Made by a program: the position numbers and the translations under genes | The notes under the pieces: generated by a model | What the model was told of the DNA's origin: nothing | The model's database searches: none | The model's input: only the letters and a program-made list of their open reading frames with translations | In this document: piece after piece, positions 1 to 9,979 of the stretch | How positions within the stretch are numbered: the stretch's first letter is position 1 | Layout: each line of letters starts with the position of its first letter | DNA from: Phreatobacter sp. | GTDB taxonomy: Bacteria; Pseudomonadota; Alphaproteobacteria; Rhizobiales; Phreatobacteraceae | Direction: 5' to 3' | Assembly: GCF_030691135.1 (NCBI RefSeq) | Contig: NZ_JAUYFA010000072.1 | Span: 1 to 64,000, forward strand | Length of the DNA: 64,000 nucleotides

Positions 1-1
1 C

Positions 2-459
2 CAGATCGGCGAGTTCATCGAGACGCTGAAGACGGAACTGTCGCTCTCGGCGGACCAGAAGGAGCGGATCGACGCCATCGTCGCCGAGGTGCGCCCGCAG
101 TTCCGCAGCCTTTCGGACCCGTCGATGGACCGCGCCCAGCGCGTGACGCGCATGCGCGAGATCCGCGCCGACATGGCCCGCCGGATCGACGCCGCGCTGA
201 CGGCCGACCAGCGCAAGGCCTTCGCCGACATCCGCGCCCGTTACGACGGCGCCAGGAGCGCCGATGGCGGCATGCCCGGGCGCGTCTTCGTGGTCGGAGC
301 CGACGGCCAGCCGCAGGCGGTGGCGCTGCGCCTCGGTATTTCCGACGGCGCCATGACCGAGGTGCTGACCGGCGACCTGGAACCGGGACGCGAGCTGATC
401 ATCGGCACCGGCCAGGCGCCAGGGGCGGCGCCGGCGTCGCGCGGCTTCCGGATGTTCTG

Positions 460-460
<1 letters not shown>
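2..460 (+). CDS. C-terminal part of an efflux periplasmic adaptor subunit (MacA/HlyD-like), truncated by window start
   Basis: Frame open from position 2. The C-terminus ([43 protein letters not shown]) resembles the membrane-proximal domain of RND/MacA adaptors. Stop overlaps the next ATG. Confidence 0.7.
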
Positions 461-1191
<731 letters not shown>

Positions 1192-1289
1192 GGGGGTCAT
1201 CGCTCCTCACCAGGACGCCGTACCCTCCACCGTCATGCCCGGCCTCCACGAACGACTTTCCATCACCGGAGAGGGCCATGGTTCCTCAC

Positions 1290-1514
1290 GGCCCCACCCG
1301 CACCCTCCCCTTGTCGCTCCGCTCCAAGGAGAGGGGGACTACGACGTCGCGCCCTGCGGGCGCCGGCGGAGCCAGGCCCAGCCGATCCCGGCGGGAGGGC
1401 GTTCAGAGCGTCACCGGATGGGGTACCGGTAGGGCCAGGCCCAGCCGATCCAGGGGGAGCGGAACGTCATAGTCCCCTCTCCACGCGCAGCGTGGGGAGG
1501 GTGCGGGTGGGGCC
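1290..1514. repeat. Dispersed inverted-repeat element, copy A
   Basis: ggccccacccgcaccctcccc...gggggact at the left and agtcccctctcc...ggggagggtgcgggtggggcc at the right. Arms are inverted relative to each other. Internal gccaggcccagccgatcc occurs twice. Confidence 0.75.
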
Positions 1515-1570
1515 TTCTTCGGCGAAGGTTCAGCCATTCGCGTCATTCAGGCCCAGTTCACGAACCTCCA

Positions 1571-1664
1571 CCGTCATGCCCGGCCTCGTGCCGGGCATCC
1601 ACGAATTCCATCTCCATCGTCGTGTTCAAGTCGTGGATGCCCGGGGCAAGCCCGGCCATGACGG
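1571..1664. repeat. Palindromic intergenic repeat (CGTCATGCCCGGCC...CATCCACG type), inverted pair
   Basis: ccgtcatgcccggcctcgtgccgggcatccacga (1571-1604) faces tcgtggatgcccggggcaagcccggccatgacgg (1631-1664). Truncated units at 1226-1255 and 33730-33747. Confidence 0.75.
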
Positions 1665-1762
1665 AGAGGGCGGTGTCCCACCTCTCCCCGCCGGAGAGAG
1701 GTGGAGGCGGCGCCCCGCACGCGCCCGCCCCTCTCACCCTCCGTTCACCACCTCACTCCCAC

Positions 1763-1782
1763 ACATAAAGAAATCTTTATGT
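1763..1782. promoter_or_regulatory. Candidate operator upstream of ahcY (acataaaga-aa-tctttatgt)
   Basis: Perfect 9-bp inverted repeat with 2-nt spacer, AT-rich in GC-rich DNA, 87 bp upstream of the ahcY ATG. Confidence 0.7.
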
Positions 1783-1868
1783 CTTTATTGCCTCCCGCCG
1801 GTCCCCGTGCTACAGCCCCGCGCGACAAGCCGGTCATTCCGCCGGCCCTGCGCACTTCCGAGGAACCC

Positions 1869-3281
1869 ATGGCTCTCGACCAAGGCAACGACTTCATCGT
1901 CCAGGACATCTCGCTCGCTCCGTTCGGCCGCAAGGAGATCGACCTCGCCGAAACCGAAATGCCGGGCCTGATGGCGACGCGCGCCGAGTTCGGCGCCTCG
2001 CAGCCGCTGAAGGGCGCCCGCATCGCCGGCTCGCTGCACATGACCATCCAGACCGCGGTGCTGATCGAGACCCTGAAGGCTCTCGGCGCCGACATCCGCT
2101 GGGTGTCCTGCAACATCTACTCGACCCAGGACCATGCCGCCGCCGCCATCGCCGCCGCCGGCATCCCGGTCTTCGCCTACAAGGGCGAGACGCTGACCGA
2201 GTACTGGGACTACACCGCCAAGCTGTTCGACTGGCACGGCGGCGGTTTTCCGAACATGATCCTCGACGACGGCGGCGACGCCACCATGTTCGTCCATCTC
2301 GGCCTGCGCGCCGAGAACGGCGACACCGCCTTCCTCGACAAGCCGGAATCCGACGAGGAAGTGATCTTCTTCGCGCTCCTGAAGAAGAAGCTGGCCGAGA
2401 AGCCGAAGGGCTGGTTCGCCGAGCTCGCCAAGTCGATCAAGGGCGTGTCGGAAGAGACCACCACGGGCGTCAACCGCCTGTATCAGCTGGCCGCAGCCGG
2501 CAAGCTGCTGTTCCCGGCGATCAACGTCAACGACAGCGTCACCAAGTCGAAGTTCGACAATCTCTACGGCTGCCGTGAATCGCTGGTCGACGCGATCCGT
2601 CGCGGCACCGACGTCATGATGTCGGGCAAGGTCGCCTTCGTCGCCGGCTTCGGCGATGTCGGCAAGGGTTCGGCCGCCTCGCTCCGCCAGGCCGGCTGCC
2701 GCGTGCTCGTCTCCGAAGTCGATCCGATCTGCGCCCTGCAGGCGGCGATGGAAGGCTACGAGGTCGTCACCATCGAGGACGCCCTGCCGCGCGCCGACAT
2801 CTATGTCACCGCCACCGGCAACAAGGACATCATCACGGTCGACCACATGCGCGGCATGAAGGACCGGGCGATCGTCTGCAACATCGGCCACTTCGACAAC
2901 GAGATTCAGGTCGCCGGCCTGAAGAACTTCAAGTGGAACAACATCAAGCCGCAGGTCGACGAGATCGAGATGTCGTCCGGCAAGCGCATCATCCTCCTGT
3001 CGGAGGGTCGCCTGGTGAACCTCGGCAACGCCATGGGTCATCCGTCCTTCGTCATGTCGGCCTCGTTCACCAACCAGACGATCGCCCAGATCGAGCTGTG
3101 GACGAACCCCGGCAAGTACGAGAACAAGGTCTACACGCTGCCCAAGCACCTCGATGAGAAGGTGGCCATGCTGCATCTGGAAAAGATCGGCGTGAAGCTG
3201 ACCAAGCTGCGCCCCGACCAGGCCTCCTATATCGGCGTGCCGGAGACGGGCCCGTTCAAGTCCGACCACTACCGCTATTGA
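1869..3281 (+). CDS. ahcY: Adenosylhomocysteinase
   Basis: [35 protein letters not shown]...; NAD-binding [13 protein letters not shown]-terminal ...KSDHYRY. ATG at 1869 preferred over the longer ORF start at 1701. Confidence 0.97.
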   Translation: MALDQGNDFIVQDISLAPFGRKEIDLAETEMPGLMATRAEFGASQPLKGARIAGSLHMTIQTAVLIETLKALGADIRWVSCNIYSTQDHAAAAIAAAGIPVFAYKGETLTEYWDYTAKLFDWHGGGFPNMILDDGGDATMFVHLGLRAENGDTAFLDKPESDEEVIFFALLKKKLAEKPKGWFAELAKSIKGVSEETTTGVNRLYQLAAAGKLLFPAINVNDSVTKSKFDNLYGCRESLVDAIRRGTDVMMSGKVAFVAGFGDVGKGSAASLRQAGCRVLVSEVDPICALQAAMEGYEVVTIEDALPRADIYVTATGNKDIITVDHMRGMKDRAIVCNIGHFDNEIQVAGLKNFKWNNIKPQVDEIEMSSGKRIILLSEGRLVNLGNAMGHPSFVMSASFTNQTIAQIELWTNPGKYENKVYTLPKHLDEKVAMLHLEKIGVKLTKLRPDQASYIGVPETGPFKSDHYRY

Positions 3282-3305
3282 TCGCAGGCTTCGGCTTTGC
3301 GACAG

Positions 3306-3337
3306 AAAGGCCCGGCCTCGCGCCGGGCCTTTTTTGT
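3306..3337 (+). terminator. Rho-independent terminator of ahcY
   Basis: aaaggcccggcctcgcgccgggccttttttg. Confidence 0.85.
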
Positions 3338-3362
3338 TTCGGGCGAGCTGCATCGGGGAATT

Positions 3363-3530
3363 GCGTCCTTCGAGGCTCGTTCGCTTCGCTCTCTCGCACC
3401 TCAGGATGTGGGATGGTGTGCATGGCATCGATGTCTGTTGAAGCGCGGCCGTTCCGGCTTGCTCAACCAGGGTGCCCTTCTTTCCCGTCCTCATCCTGAG
3501 GTGGGAGCGACAGCGGCCCTCGAAGGACGC
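3363..3530. repeat. Inverted pair of a second intergenic repeat type (GCGTCCTTCGAGG...CTCAGGATG)
   Basis: gcgtccttcgaggctcg...cacctcaggatg (3363-3408) faces catcctgaggtgggagcg...cctcgaaggacgc (3492-3530). Confidence 0.7.
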
Positions 3531-3565
3531 ACTGGACTGATGCAGCGCCATAGACAAGACCCGCC

Positions 3566-4729
3566 ATGCCCCTGACCCTCTCCACCCTCGCCGCCGGCAT
3601 CATCGCCCCCCTCGTCGGCTTCGCCGGCACGGTGGCGCTGGTCATCGCGGCGGCGCAGGCCGTCGGGGCGACGCCGGCGCAGACAATCTCCTGGCTTGCC
3701 GCCGTATCGCTCGCCAAGGCGCTCGGCGGCATGGCGCTGACCTGGCGCTACCGCATCCCGATCGTGCTCGCCTGGTCGACGCCGGGTGCGGCGCTGATCG
3801 GCGCCTCGTCCGGCATCGCCTTTCCCGAGGCGGTCGGCGCCTTCGTGCTGGCCGCCGGGCTCATCATCCTCACCGGCCTCGTCAAGCCGCTGGGCGACTG
3901 GGTGGCACGGCTGCCCGCCGCCATCGCCGCGGCCATGCTCGCCGGCATCCTCGTCAGGTTCGTCATGGACGTGGCGCTGGTCGCGCCCGGCGCCCCCTGG
4001 CTCGTCCTGCCGCTGGTGGCGATCTTCCTCGTCATGCGCCTCGCCCATCCGGCGAGCGCCATGCTGGTGGTCGTCGTGGCCGGCGTGGCCCTGACCTATG
4101 CGATGGGGCTCGCCGGGCCGCTGCCGACCGATCTCGGCCTCGCCCATCTGGAATGGACCAACCCGGTCTTCGCGCCGGCGGTGCTCATCGGCCTCGGCGT
4201 GCCGCTCTATCTCGTCACCATGGCGGGACAGAACCTGCCCGGCATCGCCGTGCTCAGGGCCAACGGCTATGACCCCAAGGTCGGGCCGATCATCGCCACG
4301 ACCGGGTTCGTCTCGCTGGTCTCGGCGCCCTTCGGCGCCCACCCCTCGAACCTCGCCGCCATCACCGCGGCCATCGCGGCGGGGCCAGATTCCCATCCCG
4401 ACCCGGCGAAGCGCTGGCCGGCCGGCATCGTCTACGGCCTCGCCTTCATCCTCTTCGCCGCCTTTGCCGGCCCCTTCGTGGCGCTGTTCGCCGCCATGCC
4501 CAAGGCGCTGATCACGACCATCGCCGGACTTGCCCTGAGCGGCGCGCTGATGGGCTCGCTGGCGGTCGCCATGGGCGAGGCGCGGACGCGCTTTCCGGCG
4601 CTGCTGACCTTCGCGGTGGCGGCCTCGGGGGTGACGGTCGCCGGCGTCGGCGCCGCCTTCTGGGGCCTCGCGATCGGGCTCCTGGCCTATGCGGTCGAGC
4701 GGGGCTGGCAGGCCATGTCGAAAGCGTGA
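3566..4729 (+). CDS. Benzoate/H+ symporter BenE family transporter
   Basis: Hydrophobic multi-TM protein with BenE-like features (PAQTISWLAAVSLAKALGG; FGAHPSNLAAITAAI). Confidence 0.85.
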   Translation: MPLTLSTLAAGIIAPLVGFAGTVALVIAAAQAVGATPAQTISWLAAVSLAKALGGMALTWRYRIPIVLAWSTPGAALIGASSGIAFPEAVGAFVLAAGLIILTGLVKPLGDWVARLPAAIAAAMLAGILVRFVMDVALVAPGAPWLVLPLVAIFLVMRLAHPASAMLVVVVAGVALTYAMGLAGPLPTDLGLAHLEWTNPVFAPAVLIGLGVPLYLVTMAGQNLPGIAVLRANGYDPKVGPIIATTGFVSLVSAPFGAHPSNLAAITAAIAAGPDSHPDPAKRWPAGIVYGLAFILFAAFAGPFVALFAAMPKALITTIAGLALSGALMGSLAVAMGEARTRFPALLTFAVAASGVTVAGVGAAFWGLAIGLLAYAVERGWQAMSKA

Positions 4730-4840
4730 GGCGCGTCACGAGGCGGTGAACATCCCATGCCCGCGCCTTGAACAGGGGGCGTCCGGCGCTTACCTTGACG
4801 GCAACGTTCCGATTCCTCCGGACCCACCAGGAGAACCACC

Positions 4841-5164
4841 ATGGGCGCTGTCGCCGCCACCACCGACGCATCCTTCGACGCCGACGTCATCCAGTCGGAC
4901 ACGCCGGTCGTTGTCGATTTCTGGGCCCCCTGGTGCGGCCCCTGCCGCATGATCGCTCCCGCCCTCGACGCCATCTCGGCCGAGATGGGCGACAAGGTGA
5001 AGATCGTGAAGGTCAATGTCGACGAGAACCCGAAGATCGCGTCGAACTACGGGATCATGTCGATCCCGACGCTGATGATCTTCAAGGGCGGCCAGATGGT
5101 CGACCGCAAGACCGGCGCCTCGCCGCAGGCGGCCTTGAAGCAGTGGATCTCCGGCCACGCCTGA
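4841..5164 (+). CDS. trxA: Thioredoxin
   Basis: [20 protein letters not shown] active site, [11 protein letters not shown]. Confidence 0.97.
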   Translation: MGAVAATTDASFDADVIQSDTPVVVDFWAPWCGPCRMIAPALDAISAEMGDKVKIVKVNVDENPKIASNYGIMSIPTLMIFKGGQMVDRKTGASPQAALKQWISGHA

Positions 5165-5189
5165 CCGGCCTCTGCCCTCCCCGTCTCGC

Positions 5190-5219
5190 GAAAGCCGCCG
5201 GTTTCCGGCGGCTTTTTCG
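5190..5219 (+). terminator. Rho-independent terminator of trxA
   Basis: gaaagccgccggtttccggcggctttttcg. Confidence 0.85.
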
Positions 5220-5278
5220 TATGCGGCCCCGGATTTCTCCGACTGCCGAAGGCCCCCGCGCCGTGACAGCCTGACGGG

Positions 5279-6067
5279 GTGACTGTCGAGAGCGACACGC
5301 TTCCCCCTCCCCCGATCCGCCGGCGCCTCGCGAACGGCGGGGCGCGGGTGCTTGACTGGCTGCTGCCGCCGCTCTGCATCGCCTGCCGCAATCCCGTCGG
5401 CAGCCACCACGCCCTCTGTCCCCATTGCTGGAAAGGCGTCGCCTTCATCACCGCCCCGGTCTGCGAGCGGCTCGGCACGCCGCTCGCCTTCGATCTCGGC
5501 CCCGGCGCGCTGTCGCCGGCCGCCATCGCCCAGCCGCCGGCCTTCGACCGGGCGCGGGCGGTGTTCCGCTTCGACGATGTCGGCCGGGCGCTGATCCATG
5601 CGCTGAAATATGGCGACCGGCTGGAAGTGGCGGTGGCACTGTCCGGCTGGATGGTGCGGGCCGGACGCGACCTGCTGATCGATGCCGATGCGCTGGTGCC
5701 GGTGCCGCTGCACTGGACGCGGCTCGTGGCCCGGCGGTTCAACCAGGCGGCCGAGCTCTCCCGCCACATGGCGGCGCAGACCGGCCTCGCCAATGAGGCG
5801 CTGCTGCTCAGGCGCGTCCGCCGCACCCGCCATCAGGTGGGGCTGACGCGGGCGCAGCGGCTGGACAATGTCACCGGCGCCTTCCGCATCGCCGAGGACC
5901 GCAAGGGCTGGGTGCGCGGCAAGCGGCTGGTGCTGGTGGACGACGTCCTGACCACGGGGGCGACCATCGAGGCCTGCTGCCGGGTGCTGAGACGGGCAGG
6001 TGCGGCCCGCATCGACGTGCTGACCGCGGCGAGGGTTGTGGAGGGGCCTTTCGCGGTCCATATCTGA
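5279..6067 (+). CDS. ComF family protein (zinc ribbon plus phosphoribosyltransferase)
   Basis: CIACRNPVG...CPHCW zinc ribbon; PRT motif VLVDDVLTTGATIEAC; GTG start. Confidence 0.92.
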   Translation: MTVESDTLPPPPIRRRLANGGARVLDWLLPPLCIACRNPVGSHHALCPHCWKGVAFITAPVCERLGTPLAFDLGPGALSPAAIAQPPAFDRARAVFRFDDVGRALIHALKYGDRLEVAVALSGWMVRAGRDLLIDADALVPVPLHWTRLVARRFNQAAELSRHMAAQTGLANEALLLRRVRRTRHQVGLTRAQRLDNVTGAFRIAEDRKGWVRGKRLVLVDDVLTTGATIEACCRVLRRAGAARIDVLTAARVVEGPFAVHI

Positions 6068-6097
6068 GGGCCTGCCACCACCGCCACGGAAGCCGCG

Positions 6098-6355
6098 ATG
6101 CCGGAAATCGTCGTCTACACCAAGGATTACTGCCCCTATTGCCACGCCGCCAAGGAGCTGCTGCGCAAGAAGGGCGCCGCCTTCACCGAGGTGGACATCC
6201 AGAAACATCCGGACCGGCGCGCCGAGATGATCCAGAAGGCCGGCGGCCGGACCACGGTGCCGCAGATCTTCATCGGCGGCAAACATGTGGGCGGCTGCGA
6301 CGACATCCATGCGCTGGACGGCGCCGGCAAGCTCGACCCGATGATCGCGGCCTGA
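6098..6355 (+). CDS. grxC: Glutaredoxin 3
   Basis: YTKDYCPYCHAAKELL, TVPQIFIGGKHVGGCDD. Confidence 0.96.
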   Translation: MPEIVVYTKDYCPYCHAAKELLRKKGAAFTEVDIQKHPDRRAEMIQKAGGRTTVPQIFIGGKHVGGCDDIHALDGAGKLDPMIAA

Positions 6356-6358
6356 ACC

Positions 6359-7207
6359 ATGGCCGAAGCGATGGGCGGATCCTTCACGGCGGCCTGCGTG
6401 CAGATGCGCGCGGACGTCGCGGTCAAGCCGAGCGTCGATCAGGCCATCGCCCTGATCCGCGAGGCGGCGCGGGCCGGGGCGGATTATGTCCAGACGCCGG
6501 AAATGACCAATATCCTGCAGCCGGACCGGCCGAAATTCTTTGAGGCGATCCGCTCCGAGGCGGAGGATCCGTCGATCCCGCTGTTCCAGGCCGAGGCCAT
6601 GGCGCTCGGCATCTGGCTGCATATCGGGTCGCTCGCCATCCGCATCGGCGAGAAACAGGCGGCGAACCGGGCCTATCTCATCTCGCCCGACGGCGAGGTG
6701 GTCGCCGCCTATGACAAGATCCACATGTTCGACGTCAACCTGCCCAACGGCCAGACCTACCGGGAATCGGCGGCCTATGCGCCCGGCGACGTGGCGGTGA
6801 CGGCGGACCTGCCGTGGATGCGGCTCGGCGTCACCATCTGCTACGACCTGCGCTTTCCCCATCTCTACCGGAAGCTCGCCGAGCAGGGCGCCGGGGTCAT
6901 GGCCATCCCCTCCTCCTTCACCGTGCCGACGGGGGAGGCGCACTGGCATGTGCTGATGCGCTCGCGCGCCATCGAGAACGGCGCCTTCGTGATCGCGGCG
7001 GCACAGGGCGGCCTGCATGCCTGCGGCCGGTCGACCTATGGCCACAGCCTGATCGTCGACCCCTGGGGCCGCATCCTGGCCGAGGCCGACCATGACGAGC
7101 CCGGCGTGATCCTCGCCGCCATCGACCCGTCCAGGGTCGGCGAGACCCGTGGCCGCATTCCCTCGCTGACGAATGGCCGGGTGTTCCGCGTGGCGGAGGC
7201 GCCATGA
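6359..7207 (+). CDS. Carbon-nitrogen hydrolase (nitrilase superfamily, Nit1/omega-amidase type)
   Basis: YDKIHMFDVNLPNG, VTICYDLRFPHLYR catalytic Lys/Cys motifs. Confidence 0.93.
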   Translation: MAEAMGGSFTAACVQMRADVAVKPSVDQAIALIREAARAGADYVQTPEMTNILQPDRPKFFEAIRSEAEDPSIPLFQAEAMALGIWLHIGSLAIRIGEKQAANRAYLISPDGEVVAAYDKIHMFDVNLPNGQTYRESAAYAPGDVAVTADLPWMRLGVTICYDLRFPHLYRKLAEQGAGVMAIPSSFTVPTGEAHWHVLMRSRAIENGAFVIAAAQGGLHACGRSTYGHSLIVDPWGRILAEADHDEPGVILAAIDPSRVGETRGRIPSLTNGRVFRVAEAP

Positions 7208-7665
7208 TCCGCTACGCGCTCCAATGCGAGAAGGCCCATGCGTTCGAGAGCTGGTTCCCCTCCTCCGACAGCTATGAGGCGCAGCGCAAGCAGGGCTTCG
7301 TCGCCTGCCCGGTCTGCGGCTCGACCCGCGTCGACAAGGCGCTGATGGCGCCGCAGGTGGCCCGCAAGGACCGCCGCGCCGCGGCGGAATCGACGCCGCC
7401 TGCCGCCGCGCCGCCCGCCCCCGTCGCCATGGTCTCGCCGGCCGAACAGGAGCTGCGCGCCAAGATCCGCGAGTTGCGTGAGCATCTGGTGCAGAACGCC
7501 GATCCGGTCGGCGAGCGCTTCGCCGAGGAGGCGCGCAAGATCCATTACGGCGAGACCGAACACCGGTCGATCTATGGCCGGGCGAGCCCCGACGAGGCCC
7601 GCGAGCTCGCCGAGGAAGGCATCGAGTTCCATGCCCTGCCGGTGCTGCCCGACGACCGCAACTGA
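7204..7665 (+). CDS. DUF1178 family protein
   Basis: MIRYALQCEKAHAFESWFPSSDSYEAQ...CPVCGS...KALMAP; overlaps the upstream stop (ATGA). Confidence 0.9.
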   Translation: MIRYALQCEKAHAFESWFPSSDSYEAQRKQGFVACPVCGSTRVDKALMAPQVARKDRRAAAESTPPAAAPPAPVAMVSPAEQELRAKIRELREHLVQNADPVGERFAEEARKIHYGETEHRSIYGRASPDEARELAEEGIEFHALPVLPDDRN

Positions 7666-7732
7666 TGCGGCACCGGGCGGGCTTTGCCGCGGCGGCGTGG
7701 CCTGCTAGGCGGTAGGCCCAAGGAGCTCTCCC

Positions 7733-8659
7733 ATGCATCGTCCCCTGCTCGCCGCCGCCTTCCTCGCCCTTGTCGCCAGCCCGGCCCTCGCCGCCCCCGC
7801 GAGTGTCCGCATCGCCAATGAGAGCGTGGCGACGCTCTGCGCCGAGGAGGACAATGTCGACCTCAGGCTGCACAGCCCGTCGGTGCGGCGCTTCCGGGTC
7901 GAGGCGACCCATCCGGCGGTGATCGGCACGATCGTGCAGGACATCACGGCGCCGGACTTCACCGACTGCACCATCACCGACAAGGCCGATTTCCGCTTCA
8001 CGCCGCGCACGGTGGTCATGCACGAGGACGACCGGCTCAAGGTCGTCGGCATCACCTTCGACAAGTTCTGGCGGCCCGAACAGGTGCCGGTGACGGTCGG
8101 TTCGCGCACCGAGAGCGGCTTCCACCTGTTCCAGCTCTTCCTCAAGGAGGGCACCGCGGCACCCTACGAGTTCCTGGTCATGTATCCGGTCGACGGCTAC
8201 TGGCGGCTGAAGCCGCGGCCGCCGGCGCATCTGCCGGACATCGTCTACGGCACCTCGGCGCTGATCGGCCCGATCGAGGTGATGCAGCGGCCGGTGGTGA
8301 ACCTCTCGGCCATCCGCTTCGACCCCGCGACGATGACCTTCCAGCTGAGCTTCCGGGCCGGTGGCAGCGCCACGGTCAAGGTGGCGGAGATCGACCGGGT
8401 GCGGGTCGCGCTCGACGTGACGCTGGAGCGGCCCGTGACCGGTGGCCCCTTCACCGGCCTGCGCTCCATGTATGTGACGGAGACCAATGCCGACGGTGCC
8501 CGCGTCGAATGGCGGGCGGCCGGCGCCAACCGCTGGCAGGAGGCCCCGGTCATGGATTTCCGCGGCGGCGAGGGCATCGAGATGAAGCTGACGCGGGCGG
8601 TGCCGAGCCGGCACAACACTTCGGCGCCGGACTATCGCTTCATCGGTTTCGCCGACTGA
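7733..8659 (+). CDS. Hypothetical secreted protein
   Basis: Signal peptide MHRPLLAAAFLALVASPALAA; no family recognised. Confidence 0.7.
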   Translation: MHRPLLAAAFLALVASPALAAPASVRIANESVATLCAEEDNVDLRLHSPSVRRFRVEATHPAVIGTIVQDITAPDFTDCTITDKADFRFTPRTVVMHEDDRLKVVGITFDKFWRPEQVPVTVGSRTESGFHLFQLFLKEGTAAPYEFLVMYPVDGYWRLKPRPPAHLPDIVYGTSALIGPIEVMQRPVVNLSAIRFDPATMTFQLSFRAGGSATVKVAEIDRVRVALDVTLERPVTGGPFTGLRSMYVTETNADGARVEWRAAGANRWQEAPVMDFRGGEGIEMKLTRAVPSRHNTSAPDYRFIGFAD

Positions 8660-8697
8660 GACACCAACGAGCGGCCGCGCCGCGGGGGAAGAACGCC

Positions 8698-9714
8698 ATG
8701 CACGCCATCGTCATCGAAGGGTTCGGCGATCCCGCCGCCACCATCCGCCTGAAGGAGATGCCCGAGCCGGCGCCGCCCGGCCCCGGCGAGGTGACGGTGG
8801 AGATGCTGGTGCTCAACATCAATCCCTCCGACCTCCTGCAGATCCAGGGTCTCTACGGCACGTCGCGGCCGCCGCTGCCCTTCATTCCCGGCGGCGAGGC
8901 GGTGGGCCGCATCGCGGCTGTGGGCGAGGGCGTCAGCGGCCTCGCCGTCGGCGACATCGTCTCGCCGATGATCCTCAATTGCTGGGTCGAGCGGGTGACG
9001 ATGAAGGCCGGGCTGGTGATGAAACTGCCCGTCGACATCGACCTCAGCCAAGCCGCCATGCTGAAGGGCAATCCGGCCACCGCCGAGGCGCTGCTGTCGG
9101 ATCAGGTGGCGCTAGCGCCCGGCGACTGGCTGATGCAGAACGCGGCGAATTCCGCCGTCGGCACCTTCCTGGTCAAGCTCGCGGCGCAGCGGGGGATCAA
9201 GACGCTGAACGTGGTGCGCCGCGACGGCGCGGTGGCGGGTGTGAGGGAGGCCGGCGGCACAGCCGTGCTCGCCGATGCGCTGGAGGACCCCCGCGCCTTC
9301 CGCAAGCGGGTGCAGGAGGCGACCGGCGGCGCGCCGGTGAAGCTCGCCATCGACGCGATCGGCGGGGCTGCGACCGGCGTCATGGCCGGGGCCCTCGCCG
9401 ACGGCGGCACCGTGGTCAACTACGGGCTGCTCTCCGGCGAGCAGTGCCGGATCGACGCCCAGCACCTGATCTTCCGCAAGATCACGCTGAAGGGCTTCTG
9501 GCTGATCCACTGGTTCCAGGATGCCGGCCGGGCGCGCATCGCCGAGACCTATGGCCGGATCGCCCGCGGCATGGCCGAGGGCACGCTGACGACGCCGGTG
9601 GCGGAGGTGGTGCCCATGGCGGAAGCGGCGCGGGCCATGGCGCTGGCAGGCGAAAGCGGCCGGACCGGCAAGGTGCTGATGGTGACGCCGGCGGGCGTCG
9701 CGGCGGGGGTGTGA
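8698..9714 (+). CDS. Zinc-dependent alcohol dehydrogenase family protein (MDR; 2-enoyl thioester reductase-like)
   Basis: MHAIVIEGFGDPAATIRLKEMPEPAPPGPGEV, NINPSDLLQIQGLYG, GGEAVGRI. Confidence 0.88.
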   Translation: MHAIVIEGFGDPAATIRLKEMPEPAPPGPGEVTVEMLVLNINPSDLLQIQGLYGTSRPPLPFIPGGEAVGRIAAVGEGVSGLAVGDIVSPMILNCWVERVTMKAGLVMKLPVDIDLSQAAMLKGNPATAEALLSDQVALAPGDWLMQNAANSAVGTFLVKLAAQRGIKTLNVVRRDGAVAGVREAGGTAVLADALEDPRAFRKRVQEATGGAPVKLAIDAIGGAATGVMAGALADGGTVVNYGLLSGEQCRIDAQHLIFRKITLKGFWLIHWFQDAGRARIAETYGRIARGMAEGTLTTPVAEVVPMAEAARAMALAGESGRTGKVLMVTPAGVAAGV

Positions 9715-9765
9715 CGGCAGGGAGCTGTTGCCTCATCGCCCCGTTCGGGAGCGCCGCTGTTCAGA

Positions 9766-9914
9766 GGCCCCACCCTGACCCTCCCCGCTGCGCGGGGAGG
9801 GGGACTTCCACGGCGGCCCATCCCGTCATCCCTGGCGCCAGGCGCGACCGGTAGAATGGAAGCGGGACGTCATAGTCCCCCTCCCCGCGCAGCGGGGAGG
9901 GTAAGGGTGGGGCC
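9766..9914. repeat. Dispersed inverted-repeat element, copy B
   Basis: ggccccaccctgaccctccccgctgcgcggggagggggact...agtccccctccccgcgcagcggggagggtaagggtggggcc. Confidence 0.85.
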
Positions 9915-9979
9915 TCGTTTCGATGTCCGCTCGTGCCGAGTCTTGCTCCGGACGGACACCCCACAGGGCGCCCGCCGCA

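Noticed and set aside
4790-8614. 1274-aa minus-strand ORF (and similar giant ORFs at 23178-26792, 1785-3557 and 58958-61501)
   Set aside because: Antisense shadows of well-supported genes. They have low-complexity Arg/Ala/Gly/His-rich composition typical of GC-rich opposite-strand frames, with no recognisable domains.
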